The position numbers and the translations under genes are program-made. From Orobanche coerulescens (lineage: Eukaryota > Streptophyta > Magnoliopsida > Lamiales > Orobanchaceae), in contig CM065802.1 of the NCBI GenBank assembly GCA_033398695.1, forward strand, positions 142,276,096 to 142,340,095: a DNA stretch of 64,000 nucleotides, read 5' to 3'. A model generated the notes under the pieces. It saw only the letters and a list, made by a program, of their open reading frames with translations, ran no database searches and was not told where the DNA came from. Position 1 is the first letter of the stretch, and each line of letters begins with the position of its first letter. This document shows, piece after piece, positions 36,023 to 46,709 of the stretch.

Positions 36023-36034
36023 TGGTATCGGAGC
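36023..36034 (+). other. Element E primer-binding site
   Basis: TGGTATCGGAGC, 4 bases after the LTR end; initiator tRNA-Met type. Confidence 0.8.
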
Positions 36035-36159
36035 ATGGTTTTGACTACTACCTTCCGAGTCATGTCTCATTTGAAATCATCGTTCATCAGACTAGTGTCA
36101 TTGGACTTTCGCGTCACCTGTGACCTGTGCAAGAGCCGAGCCCCTCAGACCAAAGAACA

Positions 36160-36516
36160 GTAAGATTTCTGATGCCATGGTATAATTTCTGGCAATAAGA
36201 ATCACTCATTCATCATTCAACAGTCAACAATCCTCTTTCATCATTTTCATTTTTGATCAAGTCGATCATGTTAATTCATTAATCACTCAGTTCATTTCAT
36301 TGTTCAGTTGTTGATCTTGAGGATCAGATCATTAATCTTGTTAACTTGTTCAAGATAATCATTTCAAGAATTTCATCAGATAATCACGTCACTTCAGTTG
36401 ATCATTCATGTAATCATTGTGTTTGAGCGCGTATGCTCATTTTCATCATTTCATAATATAATCATAATGTGATATTCATGCGAGATATATAATTATCATA
36501 TGACTTTCCACTTCAG
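36160..36516 (+). other. Element E probable leader intron
   Basis: GTAAGA donor at 36160 and TTTCCACTTCAG acceptor ending at 36516, one base before the ATG at 36518. 357 bp of T-rich sequence with many TTCATT/ATCATT runs. Donor sequence differs from A, B and D but its place is the same. Confidence 0.45.
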
Positions 36517-36517
36517 T

Positions 36518-37646
36518 ATGGAATGAGCTGGCAGAGGACGTGGGGGAAGAGGTCGTGGTGCGGTTAGAAACCCGAGAGATCGTGTGAATACACGCGCTAA
36601 TGCAAGGAATAACGCTAATTCATCGAGCAGTGACGCTGCCACTCATTCACATGAATGTAATCATTCACTATCAGGGAGTCGTACCCGGGACACAGCTCAG
36701 TCAGAAGTTGTTCGGGTTGATCCACTCGCTTTTATACAGGGCATGATGGCCCAAATGACTCAGATGGCACAACTGATGGAGACGATGCATAACTCAACTA
36801 ATCAAAATCAACAGGCTCCTCCGCCGCCACCTCAGAGGCAATAGAGGGGTGTGAGCAGTATTATTGGCGATATCTCTCGCCAGAGGCCACCTACTTTTGA
36901 GGGCTCATCTGAGCCGGCGGATATCATTCACTGGCTTGAGTATTTCGAGAAACTGTTTTCTATGGTGGACTGTCATGAGAGACACAAAGTTTCAGTTGCG
37001 GCTTACTATCTTGGTAAGGGCGCACATTCATGGTGGTTATCGTTGAATCCACTGACACATTTTGTACATGGGATCAATTCAGGACTCTCATGATGGAGAG
37101 GTATTATGTGGACCCACTCAGGGAGGCCAAGTTGTCAGAATTACTCACTCCCGACCTCTCAGTGGACGATGATGTTCTCCCCATCACCGAGAAATTTCAG
37201 GAGCTACTTCCTTTCGCCTCATCCATTATTCACTCTGAGGCGGACAAGATCAAGTAGTTCAGCAAGAGGTTGAAGCCTCGTATGCGGATGCAGTTGCTTA
37301 ATCACAATTGCACCACTCTGGCCGAATTCATTGAGAAAGCTCTTACTTATGATCTTACTCCTAAGGAGATTGCTAAGCAACAACCTTCATCTGCTGGCAA
37401 GAAGTCAAAGAATCGTAATCAGTCTGACGGCAGTCAGGCCACTTTCAAGAAACCTCATGCGGGATCTACTTTTTCTGAGCGACCTCCTATGGCGCCTAGA
37501 CCCGCGGAATCTCAGTCACGAGCGGCCAGTTCGGCCATCACATGTTTCAACTCTGAAGAACAGGGTCATTTCAGCACCAAGTGTCCGAGGCAGACTGTCA
37601 CGTGCCATAACTATGGGATTGCTGGGCATAAGGCCCGTTTTTGCTG
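36518..37646 (+). pseudogene. Element E gag
   Basis: The start ATG is followed almost at once by TGA, from a small deletion relative to A. From 36584 the gag core is readable (FIQGMMAQMTQMAQLMET, then WLEYFEKLFSMVDC and AHSWWLSL), with a stop near 36844, a frameshift near 37060 and TAG at 37255-37257. Both knuckles are altered: CFNSEEQGH and CHNYGIAGHKARFC each lack the second Cys. TGA follows the second knuckle at 37645-37647. Confidence 0.88.
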
Positions 37647-37725
37647 AAGAGACTCTAAACCTACTCCGGCGTCATCCCAGGCCCCGAGACATTCAGCGGT
37701 GTAGAATCAGGCCACTCAGTCCACG

Positions 37726-39928
37726 TTGTTCAAGACGACAGGAGCATATAAAGGCGGAACCAAGAGCTATCAGACGAGAGCATCCGGTTCGGGGGCCGGC
37801 AAGCCCCGAATTTATGAGATGAAGAAGACCGACGATCCAGAGGCCTGGATGATCTCAGGTACACTCGATATTCTATCTCAACCTGTGTGTACCCTTTTTG
37901 ATACTGGTGCATCGCATTCATTCATTTTCGAGTCATGTTTGAGTAGACTACGTCTGGGTAGTGCTACTAGTTGTGAGCCTTATGTCATTGGTCTACCTGA
38001 TGGTAGAAGAATTATCGGGAATCATGAGATTAAGGATTGTCTGATTCAGCTTCATGGCCGTGATTGGTTAGCAGACCTAATCGTGGTAGATTTACCGAGA
38101 GACGACGTCATTCTGGGTATTGATTAGATGGATCGTCACGATGCCGTCATTAGTGTCCGTAAGCGTATGGTCACTATCATTTCAAACGATGGGGTCGAAT
38201 GTGTATTTCAGGGAGGTAATCCCAGCTGTTCTGGGAGAGTCATCAACTTGATGAAAGTAGTGAGATTACTCAATCAGGGGTGTGTCGGTTATTGGTGCTA
38301 TATGACCAAGACCGAGAAACCATCAGTAATGTTGACGGATATTCCTGTAGTGAAAGAATATGCCGATGTATTTCCATACGAGTTACCTGGTTTGCCTCCA
38401 CAGAGAGATGTGGAATTCACGATTGATTTGGATCCCGGTACGTCCCCAATATCGAAGGCACCGTACCGGATGGCCCCGACCGAAATGCAGGAGTTGAAGA
38501 ATCAATTAGAGGATTTGACCAAGAAGAGTTATATTCGACCGAGTGCGTCCCCGTGGGGAGCACCAGTGTTATTTGTCAAGAAGAAGGATGGTTCGTTCCG
38601 CTTGTGTATTGATTACCGGGAATTGAACCGGGTGACGATCAAAAATAAGTATCCTCTACCCCGTATCGATGATATTTTGGATCAACTTCAGGGACCTTCA
38701 GTATTTTCCAAGATCGACTTAAGATCTGGATATCATCAGTTGCGAATTCGAGAGTCGGATATCACAAGGACGGCGTTCCGAACACGCTATGGTCATTATG
38801 AGTTTGTGGTAATGTCGTTTGGGTTAACTAATGCACCTGCGGTATTCATGGAGTTAATGAATCGGGTTTTCATCGAATATTTGGATCAGTTCGTGGTTGT
38901 CTTTATTGATGACATTTTAATTTATTCTCGTGACCGGGAGGAGCACGAGTTTCACCTTCATCAGGTGCTCGATGTGTTGAGACGAGAGCAACTTTATGGA
39001 AAGTTTTCCAAATGTGAATTCTGGATGTCTGAAGTGACGTTTCTCGGACATGTAATTTCATCAGACGGAGTTCGTGTCGACCCTCACAAGATGGAGGCTT
39101 CCGAGATTGGCAACCTCCGAATAATGTTAAGGAAATCCAAAGTTTCCTCGGATTAGCTGGCTATTATCGGCGATTTGTTGAAGGATTTTCTAAAATCGCT
39201 CAACCCATGACGAACCTTTTAAGGAAAGATAAGAAATACACGTGGTCCGACGCATGTCAACAGAGTTTTGAGGAACTCAAGAGCCGGTTAGTTTCAGCAC
39301 CTGTCCTTTTTTACCGCAAGGGACGGAAGGATTTGTGGTTTATACTGACGCGTCCGGACAGGATCTCGGATGTATACTAATGCAGAACGGGAAAGTTATT
39401 GCTTATGCTTCACGGCAATTGAGACCTTACGAGGTTAATTATCCGACCCATGACCTAGAGCTAGCAGTCGTGGTATTCGCATTGAAGATTTGGCGTCATT
39501 ATCTTTATCGCGTTACCTGTCAGAGATTCACCGATCATAAGAGTTTAAAGTATATATTTACTCAGAAGGAATTAAATATGCGACAGAGACGGTGGTTGGA
39601 ACTAATCAAAGATTATGATATTGAGATACTTTACCACCCGGGCAAGGCGAACGTTGTCGCCGACGCCTTGAGTCATAAGTCCGTTCAGGAGCAGATGCTT
39701 GCTCGATTATCAGTTCAGAAGGAACTTCAGCAGGAATTTCTGAGACCCGAGATCGAGGTCTGGTTACAGCGAGTACAAGGGCAACTTTGCACATTAGAGA
39801 TTTCATCGCCACTTGAGGAGGCGATCAAGGAGAATCAGGGTTCGGACCCATTTTTGTTACGCATTCGCGATGATGTGACTCAGGGGAAAGCCCATGGGTT
39901 TGTGATCCACGAGGATGGACTTTTGTGA
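37726..39928 (+). pseudogene. Element E protease, reverse transcriptase and RNase H
   Basis: The protease keeps D-T-G (FDTGASHSF, near 37900). TAG at 38125-38127 replaces Trp. A 342-codon open stretch then covers the linker and nearly all of reverse transcriptase, with [18 protein letters not shown] and the catalytic F-I-D-D near 38905. A frameshift near 39105 precedes the connection region. RNase H begins with [11 protein letters not shown] (near 39340), keeping the CAG that is TAG in A and B, and runs through [12 protein letters not shown] to TGA at 39926-39928. Confidence 0.9.
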
Positions 39929-41242
39929 TTTAAGAATCGGTTGTGCATACCGGCGAATGTCAAGTTGAAAAACTCAATTTTGAGAGAAGCTCATGCTACC
40001 CCTTATTCCGTTCATCCGGGGTCTAGCAAGATGTACAAAGACTTGAAACAAAATTACTGGTGGAGTAGTATGAAGCGAGAAGTCGCGGAATTTGTTTCGA
40101 GATGTTTGACCTGTCAGAAAATCAAGATAGAACATCAGCGACCAGCGTGTATGCTGAAACCTCTCCCTATTCCATAGTGGAAGTGGGAGGATGTTTTAAT
40201 GGACTTCATCATGAGTTTGCCGATGAGTCGTCGTGGCATGAATACAATCTGGGTAGTTGTGGACAGCTTAACTAAATCAGCTCATTTCCTTGAGATTAAG
40301 GATACGTGGGGTCCCGAGAGACTTGCCCAGTTGTTTATCAAAGAGATAGTGAGACTGCACGGTACTCCTAAAAGTATCGTTTCCGATCGTGACGGACGGT
40401 TCGTGTCTCATTTTTGGAAATCAATTCATCGTGCTATGGGAACTCAGCTTAATCTCAGTACAGATTTTCATCCTCAGTCCGACGGACAACCAGAGAGGAC
40501 TATTCAGACTTTGGAAGACATGTTGAGGGCATGTGTTCACGATTGGAAAGATGATTGGGAAGCCCAACTACCGTTGATCGAGTTCACATACAATAATAGT
40601 TGGCATGCTTCGATTAAGATGGCACCTTACGAGGCCTTGTACGGTCGTCGTTGTCGATCTCCTTTGTGTTGGGATGACTTATCAGAATCAATCGGCACCG
40701 AGCCCGATATGCTTATAGCCTCCCGTGAGAAGGTAGCTTTGATCAGGAGTCGTTTGTTGACCCCTCAGAGTCGATAGAAATCTTATGCAGATAATCATCG
40801 TCGACCATTAGTGTTCGAGACAGGTGACCACATTTTGGTCAAGGTATCCCCGAGTCGAGGTATCTTCCGTTTCGGGAAACGAGGAAAGTTGAATCCGAGA
40901 TTCATTGGACCGTTTGAGATTTTGGATCGAGTAGGCGAGTTAGCTTATCGATTGGCCTTAACTCCGGCGTTGAGCAGAATTCATAATGTGTTTCACGTAT
41001 CTCAGTTATGGAAGTATGTTGCCGACCCGAGCCACGTACTTCAGTTCGACGAAATTGAGATCGCCGATGATCATTCATACGAGGAGTGTCATATACGAGT
41101 CTTAGAGCGGCGAATCAAACAGTTGAGGAACAAGACGATTCCTTTGGTAAAAATTCAGTGGTCTAGACACGGAGTCGAAGAGGCTATTTGGGAAACCGAG
41201 GATAGTATGCGGGAGAGTCATCCCGAGTTGTTTGACCCTTAG
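39929..41242 (+). pseudogene. Element E integrase with chromodomain, near-complete
   Basis: H-H-C-C finger (HATPYSVHPG to CLTCQK, about 39990-40115), catalytic Asp in WVVVDSLTKSAHF, second Asp in SDRDGRF, Glu in QPERTIQT, GPF module and a C-terminal chromodomain (about 41085-41235). TAG codons near 40176 (Glu-Trp site) and 40775 (Gln site) are the only breaks; all of it is in one frame. Confidence 0.9.
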
Positions 41243-41261
41243 TTTCGGGGACGAAATTCTT

Positions 41262-41276
41262 TTAAGGGGGGGTGTA
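41262..41276 (+). other. Element E polypurine tract
   Basis: AAGGGGGGGTGTA directly before the 3' LTR, preceded by GTTTCGGGGACGAAA as in A. Confidence 0.83.
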
Positions 41277-41506
41277 TGTAATACCCGGTTGTAATTTAGT
41301 CATTATCATTCAGTAATTATCGTTCAGTAATTGTCACTCATTAATTTTCACTCATGAATGATCATTTGTCACTCATATTCAATCATTGTATTCACCGTTT
41401 AGAGTAATTGTATCGTGTATCAATCGTCATTCATCATCAACCTAGTTGGAGAATCGTGTCGTGTTTATTATCATTGTCATCTTCATAGTGGGCTGTGTGT
41501 GAGGAG

Positions 41507-42074
41507 TAGCGCACGCTATGAACTCTCTTTAGCGCGCGCTAATTGAGTTCAGGTAGCGCACGCTACCTCTCAACACTAGCGCACGCTATTATAGTTCTAG
41601 TAGGCAGTCCAGAAGGCACTGGACTGCAGTTGGGTTGTAAGTAGCGCACGCTACGAATGGTAAGTAGCGCGCGCTAGTAGGTCGGAGTAGCGCAAGCTAT
41701 GCAGTCGGTGTAGCGCGCGCTAAGGTTGGATCAGGCGGAGTCCAGTGGCTACTGGACTGATTAGGAATAATTCCTAGCGCACGCTACGAGTAGATATTAG
41801 CGTATGCTAATCGGTGTCAGTAGCGCACGCTAAATCTTGTGTGTAGCGCGCGCTACCGCGATTATATCAGAGAACAAGAGGTTCTGGACTTCAGTACTGG
41901 ACACCAGATAAATCGTTAGCGCACGCTAACATTTTGTGTTAGCGCACGCTAAATACATGGTTGTAGCGCACGCTACAAGAGGTACGTAGCGCACGCTACC
42001 GTTGCGAACAGAGGATACTGGACTACCCAGTATACCCATTAGCGCACGCTACGCACAAGAGCTAGCGCGCGCTC
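41507..42074 (+). promoter_or_regulatory. Element E phased palindrome array (TAGCGCACGCTA type), 18 units
   Basis: Units start at 41507, 41530, 41554, 41577; 41642, 41665, 41688, 41711; 41775, 41798, 41821, 41844; 41917, 41940, 41964, 41987; 42040 and 42063. Steps within groups are 23 bp, rarely 24; groups are 53-73 bp apart (start to start). Three spacers hold clean hairpins: 41604-41627 (GCAGTCCAG/CTGGACTGC), 41739-41758 (AGTCCAGT/ACTGGACT) and 42015-42033 (ATACTGG/CCAGTAT). Unit cores are GCGCACGC or GCGCGCGC. Confidence 0.9.
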
Positions 42075-42086
42075 ATCTGAGGACAG

Positions 42087-42092
42087 TATAAA
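42087..42092 (+). promoter_or_regulatory. Element E 3' LTR TATA box
   Basis: TATAAA begins 24 bp after the start of the last palindrome. The matching site in the 5' LTR is TACAAA. Confidence 0.6.
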
Positions 42093-43765
42093 TTGGACAG
42101 TGTAGTCCAGATTCGTCATTTGTCATTTCTTTTCATTCCTTCATTGATTTTGGGCGATTTGGAGCTTCTTGAGGAGTGTTCTTCGAGATGAAATCAGCTA
42201 TCAACATTTCCAAGCATATAATCCGGAGCAATCATCATTTCCAAGCATATAATCCGGAGTAATCATCATTTCATCATCTTCAAACATCATAATAAAAGTA
42301 ATCACCTTTTGAATCTAGAAATTCGGAGTTCAAGTGTTTTCCTTCCGATTAATTCGTGTAAGCTTGGATTGTTGTTGGGATATGTTAGATATGTATTATC
42401 TTCCTCGTATAAATGTATTCCTATGGATTTTATGGCATATATTTAGATTTCATGAATTGTTTGGGGTTTGATTCAAGAACACATTAGAGTTGACTTTGAT
42501 ATTTGGGGGTTTTCGATTAGATGTTATCGTTAACTTGATTTGTGGTTTCCTATGGGATTATTGATATCATTGAAGGTGTTTTGTTGGTTTGAAATACTCA
42601 TTTTGGAGTTGGTTTTGATATATTAGGGATTTAGATATTATCGAAGGATGTATGTTGCTAAGTATTCGCTAGAATGCCTCAATGAGTTTGGATATTGTTG
42701 TATCGACATTTGAGTTGGTTATAATCATGTTTGATATGTATATTGAGCATTTGTTGGTAATTGTCATTGAAGGTTGTTCGAGCGACCGACATCTCATTGT
42801 AGGACGTTTGTTCGAGGAATGACATTCTTCACCGGTTGAGTAAGTTAATTATAACTCGGTTAAAAGGATTTTCATTCCTTTCGTTGTTGTTCATTCATAA
42901 TCATAAGTCATTCATAATGTATTAACTGTATTGAGATTTGTAATTGTCGAATAATCACTTCATTCACGAGGAACGACGGTTCCAATCATTTCATTGAGTT
43001 ATCATTCATTTCACCATCATTTCATCTCGGTGAGTCGTTCTCGACTTTGTCGGATTGTTATTAATTATTATTCTTCATGGTCATTCTTGCCCATATGACC
43101 TTCTGGGTTCATATTGCGCGGCCGGGTGGGGATGTGTGGAATTTTTAGTCAGGCACGTGATAGTCATGTGTTTGGGTTCACCGACACATTGGACTGTGCA
43201 CACGCTAACGTACCTCCGTGAGACTAATTAGGTACAAGGGCGGGTATGTCCGGACACTCGTCTTGTGCACTTGTACATACCATTACGGGCGTACTATGAT
43301 GCCCCTCTTTATCTTAATTTCATAATTGAGATATTTCATGATTGTGTTTATTCAACTCTTGAGTATTGTTGTTCTATGTAACTGACCCCGTTGGAGGATG
43401 TTGTTTTCAGGTCATGGCAAGGCTAAGGCACGGGAAGAGAACGTTGACGGCGAGGAGTCCCAGTGATACTAGTAGGGGGGCCCGGTCCTTTTCATTCACT
43501 CATGTTTTCTTCATTTTATTTCCGTTGCAGACTTCCGTTTGGATATTCATTTCATTCAGTGTTGTATATTTTCTTCATATAAAATATACATGTATGCTGT
43601 ATTATCTTGGGTGTGTTGTAATGAAATTCGTCATCGGAGTGATTGATGATGTAATGTGGTTTGGTACTACAATTATATTATTTGATTCATTAATTTTCAT
43701 TCGCCTGGTGGGTCCCAGTCGGGGGTCCATGGTACTGTAATATCCGCCTAGTTTGGGGTGTTACA

Positions 43766-45697
43766 GTGTGCCTCTGTCCGCTTCTTATCAGACTACCAGG
43801 GTAAATAGAGGGATGGGACGTGGAAACCAAGCTGGTACATCTGGTGCTGGAGCTGCGAAACCTAGGATTTACGAGATGAAGAAGGCAGACAATCCCGAAG
43901 CCAGCATGATTGCAGGTACTCTCGAGATCCGATCTCAGCCCGTCTGTGTTCTTTTTGATACTGGTGCTTCACACTCCTTTTTATTTGCTTCTTGTTTGAG
44001 TCGTTTGCAAATAGATCATGTTACCAATTGTGAACCTTATGTAATTGGTCTACCCGATGGTAGAAGGATTGATGGGAATCGTGAAGTGCAGAACTGTCCG
44101 ATTCGCATGAACGACCGTGAGTGGTTGTCAAACTTAATTGTGGTTGATTTGCCTAAACATGATGTAATCTTGGGTATCGATTGGATGGATCGTCCTGATG
44201 CCATACTTAGCGTCCGCACGCGGATAGTGACCATCACATCTGACGATGGTGTTGAGTGTATTTTTCAGGGTGATAATCCCAGCCGTTCCGGGAGAGTCAT
44301 CAGTGCTGTGAAAGCAGTGAAACTGCTTAATCAAGGGTGTATTGGTTATTGGTGTTACATGACCAAAACAGCGGATCGACTAGTTGAATTGGATGATATT
44401 CCAGTAGTCTAGGACTACCCAGATGTATTTACAGACGAGTTGCTAGGCTTACCTCCACATCGAGAGGTAGAGTTTACTATTGAATTAGAGCCAGGTACGT
44501 CCCCGCTTTCGAAATCACCGTATCGTATGGCTCCGACCGAGATAGAGGATTTGAAGAACCAGCTTGAGGAGTTAACTGAGAAAGGTTATATTCGACCTAG
44601 TGCGTCCCCTTGGGGAGCACTAGTGCTATGTGTATAAAAGAAAGACAGATCTCTGCGTTTGCGTATCGATTACCGTGAGCTAAACAGGGTAACCATCAAG
44701 AACAAATATCCATTGCCGCGTATTGATGATTTATTGGATCAACTTCAGGGAGCTACTTTGTTTTCTAAGATCGACTTGAGATCCGGATACCATCAGCTGA
44801 GGATTCGAGAGTCTGACATTTCGGAAACCGCTTTTCGTACTCGCTATGGGCATTATGAGTTCGTAGTGATGCCTTTTGGACTGACTAATGCACCGGAGGT
44901 ATTCATGGAGTTGATGAATCAGGTTTTTATTAATTATCTGGACCGCTTTGTAGTCATTTTTATTGACGACATTCTGATTTACTCTCGTGACCATGAAGAG
45001 CATGAACGTCATCTCCACCAAGTTCTCGATGCGTTGAGGCGGGAATAGCTTTATGGGAAGTTTTCTAAATGTGAATTCTGAATGCCTGAGGTTATCTTTC
45101 TTGGGCATGTGATATCAGCCTAAGGGGTGAAAGTAGACCCACAGAAGACAGAAGCTATCCGAGACTGGCTAGCTCCGAAGAACGTGAAGGAAGTACGCAG
45201 TTTCCTGGGTCTAGCAGGTTATTACCGATGGTTCGTGGAAGGTTTTTCCAAGATTGCGCAACCGATGACTAACTTGTTGAGTAAGGATAAAAAGTATTTG
45301 TAGTCAGAGGCATGTCAGCAAAGCTTTCATGAACTCAAGTGTCGATTGATTTCAGCACCTGTTTTGGTTCTACCAAAAGGAACTGAAGGATTCGTGGTAT
45401 ATTGTGATGCTTCGAATGGAAAGTGATTGCCTATGCATCGAGATAATTTCAACCCTATAAAGTTAACTATCCGACCCATGATTTGGAGCTAGCAGCCGTG
45501 GTGTTTGCTTTGAAAATCTGGCGTCACTATCTGTATAGAGTTACCTGTCAGATCTTTACTGATCACAAGAGACTGAAGTACCTATTTACTCAGAAGGGGT
45601 TGAACATGAGGCAGAGAAGGTGGCTAGAACTAATCAAAGACTATGATTGAGATCCTCTATCATCCGGTCAAAGCAAATGTGGTTGCCGACGCCTTGA
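43766..45697 (+). pseudogene. Element D protease, reverse transcriptase and start of RNase H
   Basis: Resumes exactly where D gag was cut (SASYQTTRVNRGMGRGNQAG). The protease keeps D-T-G (FDTGASHSF, near 43960). The linker is open to 44410. Reverse transcriptase (44500-45100) has [19 protein letters not shown] and F-I-D-D near 44960, but is broken by stops near 44410, 44636, 45048, 45081 and 45123. RNase H has an internal deletion after the first catalytic region (CDAS joins NGKVIAYAS), then [12 protein letters not shown] and VVADAL before solo LTR F cuts in at 45698. Confidence 0.88.
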
Positions 45698-46049
45698 TGT
45701 AATACCCGGTTGTAATTCATTCATTCTCATTCAGTAATTATCAGTCTGTAATTGTCACTCAGTAATCTTCACTCATTAATAATCACTCATCATTCATGAA
45801 TCATTCATTTGCGTTCACTGTTGGCATGTTGTAATCGTATATCAGTTACCGATCATCATTTCATCTCCGTTTATAGATCGAGACGGGAGTATTATCATTT
45901 TCATTGTGATTGATAGCCTTGTACTGGGAGTATCATCTTTGGCTCGTATTAGACTTGTTCACTTTCACATTCGTGTGATATGTCGGATCATTCATCAGTC
46001 GTAGCGAGGAACCGGAGTTATCGGATTTTTCACCTTGGCCAGCATTGAG

Positions 46050-46692
46050 TTATGGCCGTAAGGACTTTGGGTTACGGCCGTAACAAAGGTTCGTTGTTTT
46101 CAGGCTATTTTGGACGAATGGGACTTACGGCCGTAAGGTTTCGGAATACGGCCGTAAGTTGAGCAGGTACGGCCGTAAGGCTTGGCCGGTTACGGCCGTA
46201 CGTGGTCCAGCAGGCTGCCCAGGCATTTTGGCCGAAGGCGAGTTACGGCCGTAAGGAGGGCTGGTTACGGCCGTAAGTGATCTTCGTAGATTCAGGTGTT
46301 GTCGGGCAAGGAGGGACTTACGGCCGTAAGGGTTGCGGCATACGGCCGTAAGTCGAGGAAGGTACGAACGTAAGGCTTAGCCGGATACGGCCATAAGCTG
46401 AAGGCAAGGTGCCTGGCCATTTTCGACGAAGGGGGCTTACGCCCGTAAGTTTGGACGGATACGGCCGTATCATCCGAGTTACGCCCGTAAGGTGTGCGGG
46501 TACGGCCGTAAGGATGTCGGCAGATGTTTTTGACGAAGGCGGGTTACGCCCGTAACTCAGGAGCGGTTACGGCCGTAAGTCTGTTGCGACTTTCGGAAAG
46601 CCGAAGTTACGGCCGTCTGAGTTGGCGATTCTGGCCGTAAGGCCGTTGACTTGGAATGTTACGGCCGTAAGAGGGCCGAGTTACGGTCGTAA
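46050..46692 (+). promoter_or_regulatory. Element F phased palindrome array (TTACGGCCGTAA type), about 22 units
   Basis: Units start at 46050, 46072; 46125, 46146, 46167, 46190; 46243, 46265; 46318, 46340, 46362, 46385; 46437, 46459, 46479, 46500; 46544, 46567; 46607, 46629; 46659 and 46681. Steps inside groups are 20-23 bp, mostly 22; groups start 53, 53, 53, 52, 44, 40 and 30 bp after the previous unit. Spacers share a degenerate TTTTNGACGAAGGCGG motif. Some units are altered (TTACGCCCGTAA, GTACGAACGTAA). Confidence 0.87.
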
Positions 46693-46702
46693 CTTCCGGC
46701 AG

Positions 46703-46709
46703 TATATAA
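46703..46709 (+). promoter_or_regulatory. Element F TATA box
   Basis: TATATAAG begins 22 bp after the start of the last palindrome; a CT-rich run follows (46725-46760). Confidence 0.6.

Larger units (their letters stand above)
33584..43765 (+). mobile_element. Element E: full-length chromovirus nested in D gag
   Basis: LTRs 33584-36018 and 41277-43765 and a 5,258-bp internal region. GTGTG flanks both ends (33579-33583 and 43766-43770), a perfect target duplication. It encodes gag, protease, reverse transcriptase, RNase H, integrase and chromodomain in order, broken by scattered stops and about two frameshifts. The LTR backbone matches solo LTR F but the palindrome array is different. Confidence 0.95.
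41277..43765 (+). repeat. Element E 3' LTR (2,489 bp)
   Basis: Starts TGTAATACCCGG and ends GGGGTGTTACA. It holds the best-preserved array in this family, a TATA box at 42087-42092 and conserved blocks GTGAGACTAATTAGGTAC (near 43220) and CGCCTGGTGGGTCCC (near 43700). A 42-bp piece near 42190-42260 is duplicated (TTTCCAAGCATATAATCCGG occurs twice), unlike the 5' LTR. Confidence 0.94.

Noticed and set aside
41507..42074. Regular palindromic repeats with spacers resembling a CRISPR array
   Set aside because: Eukaryotic LTR context, no cas genes, spacers are not unique and the same array is in the other LTR of the element.
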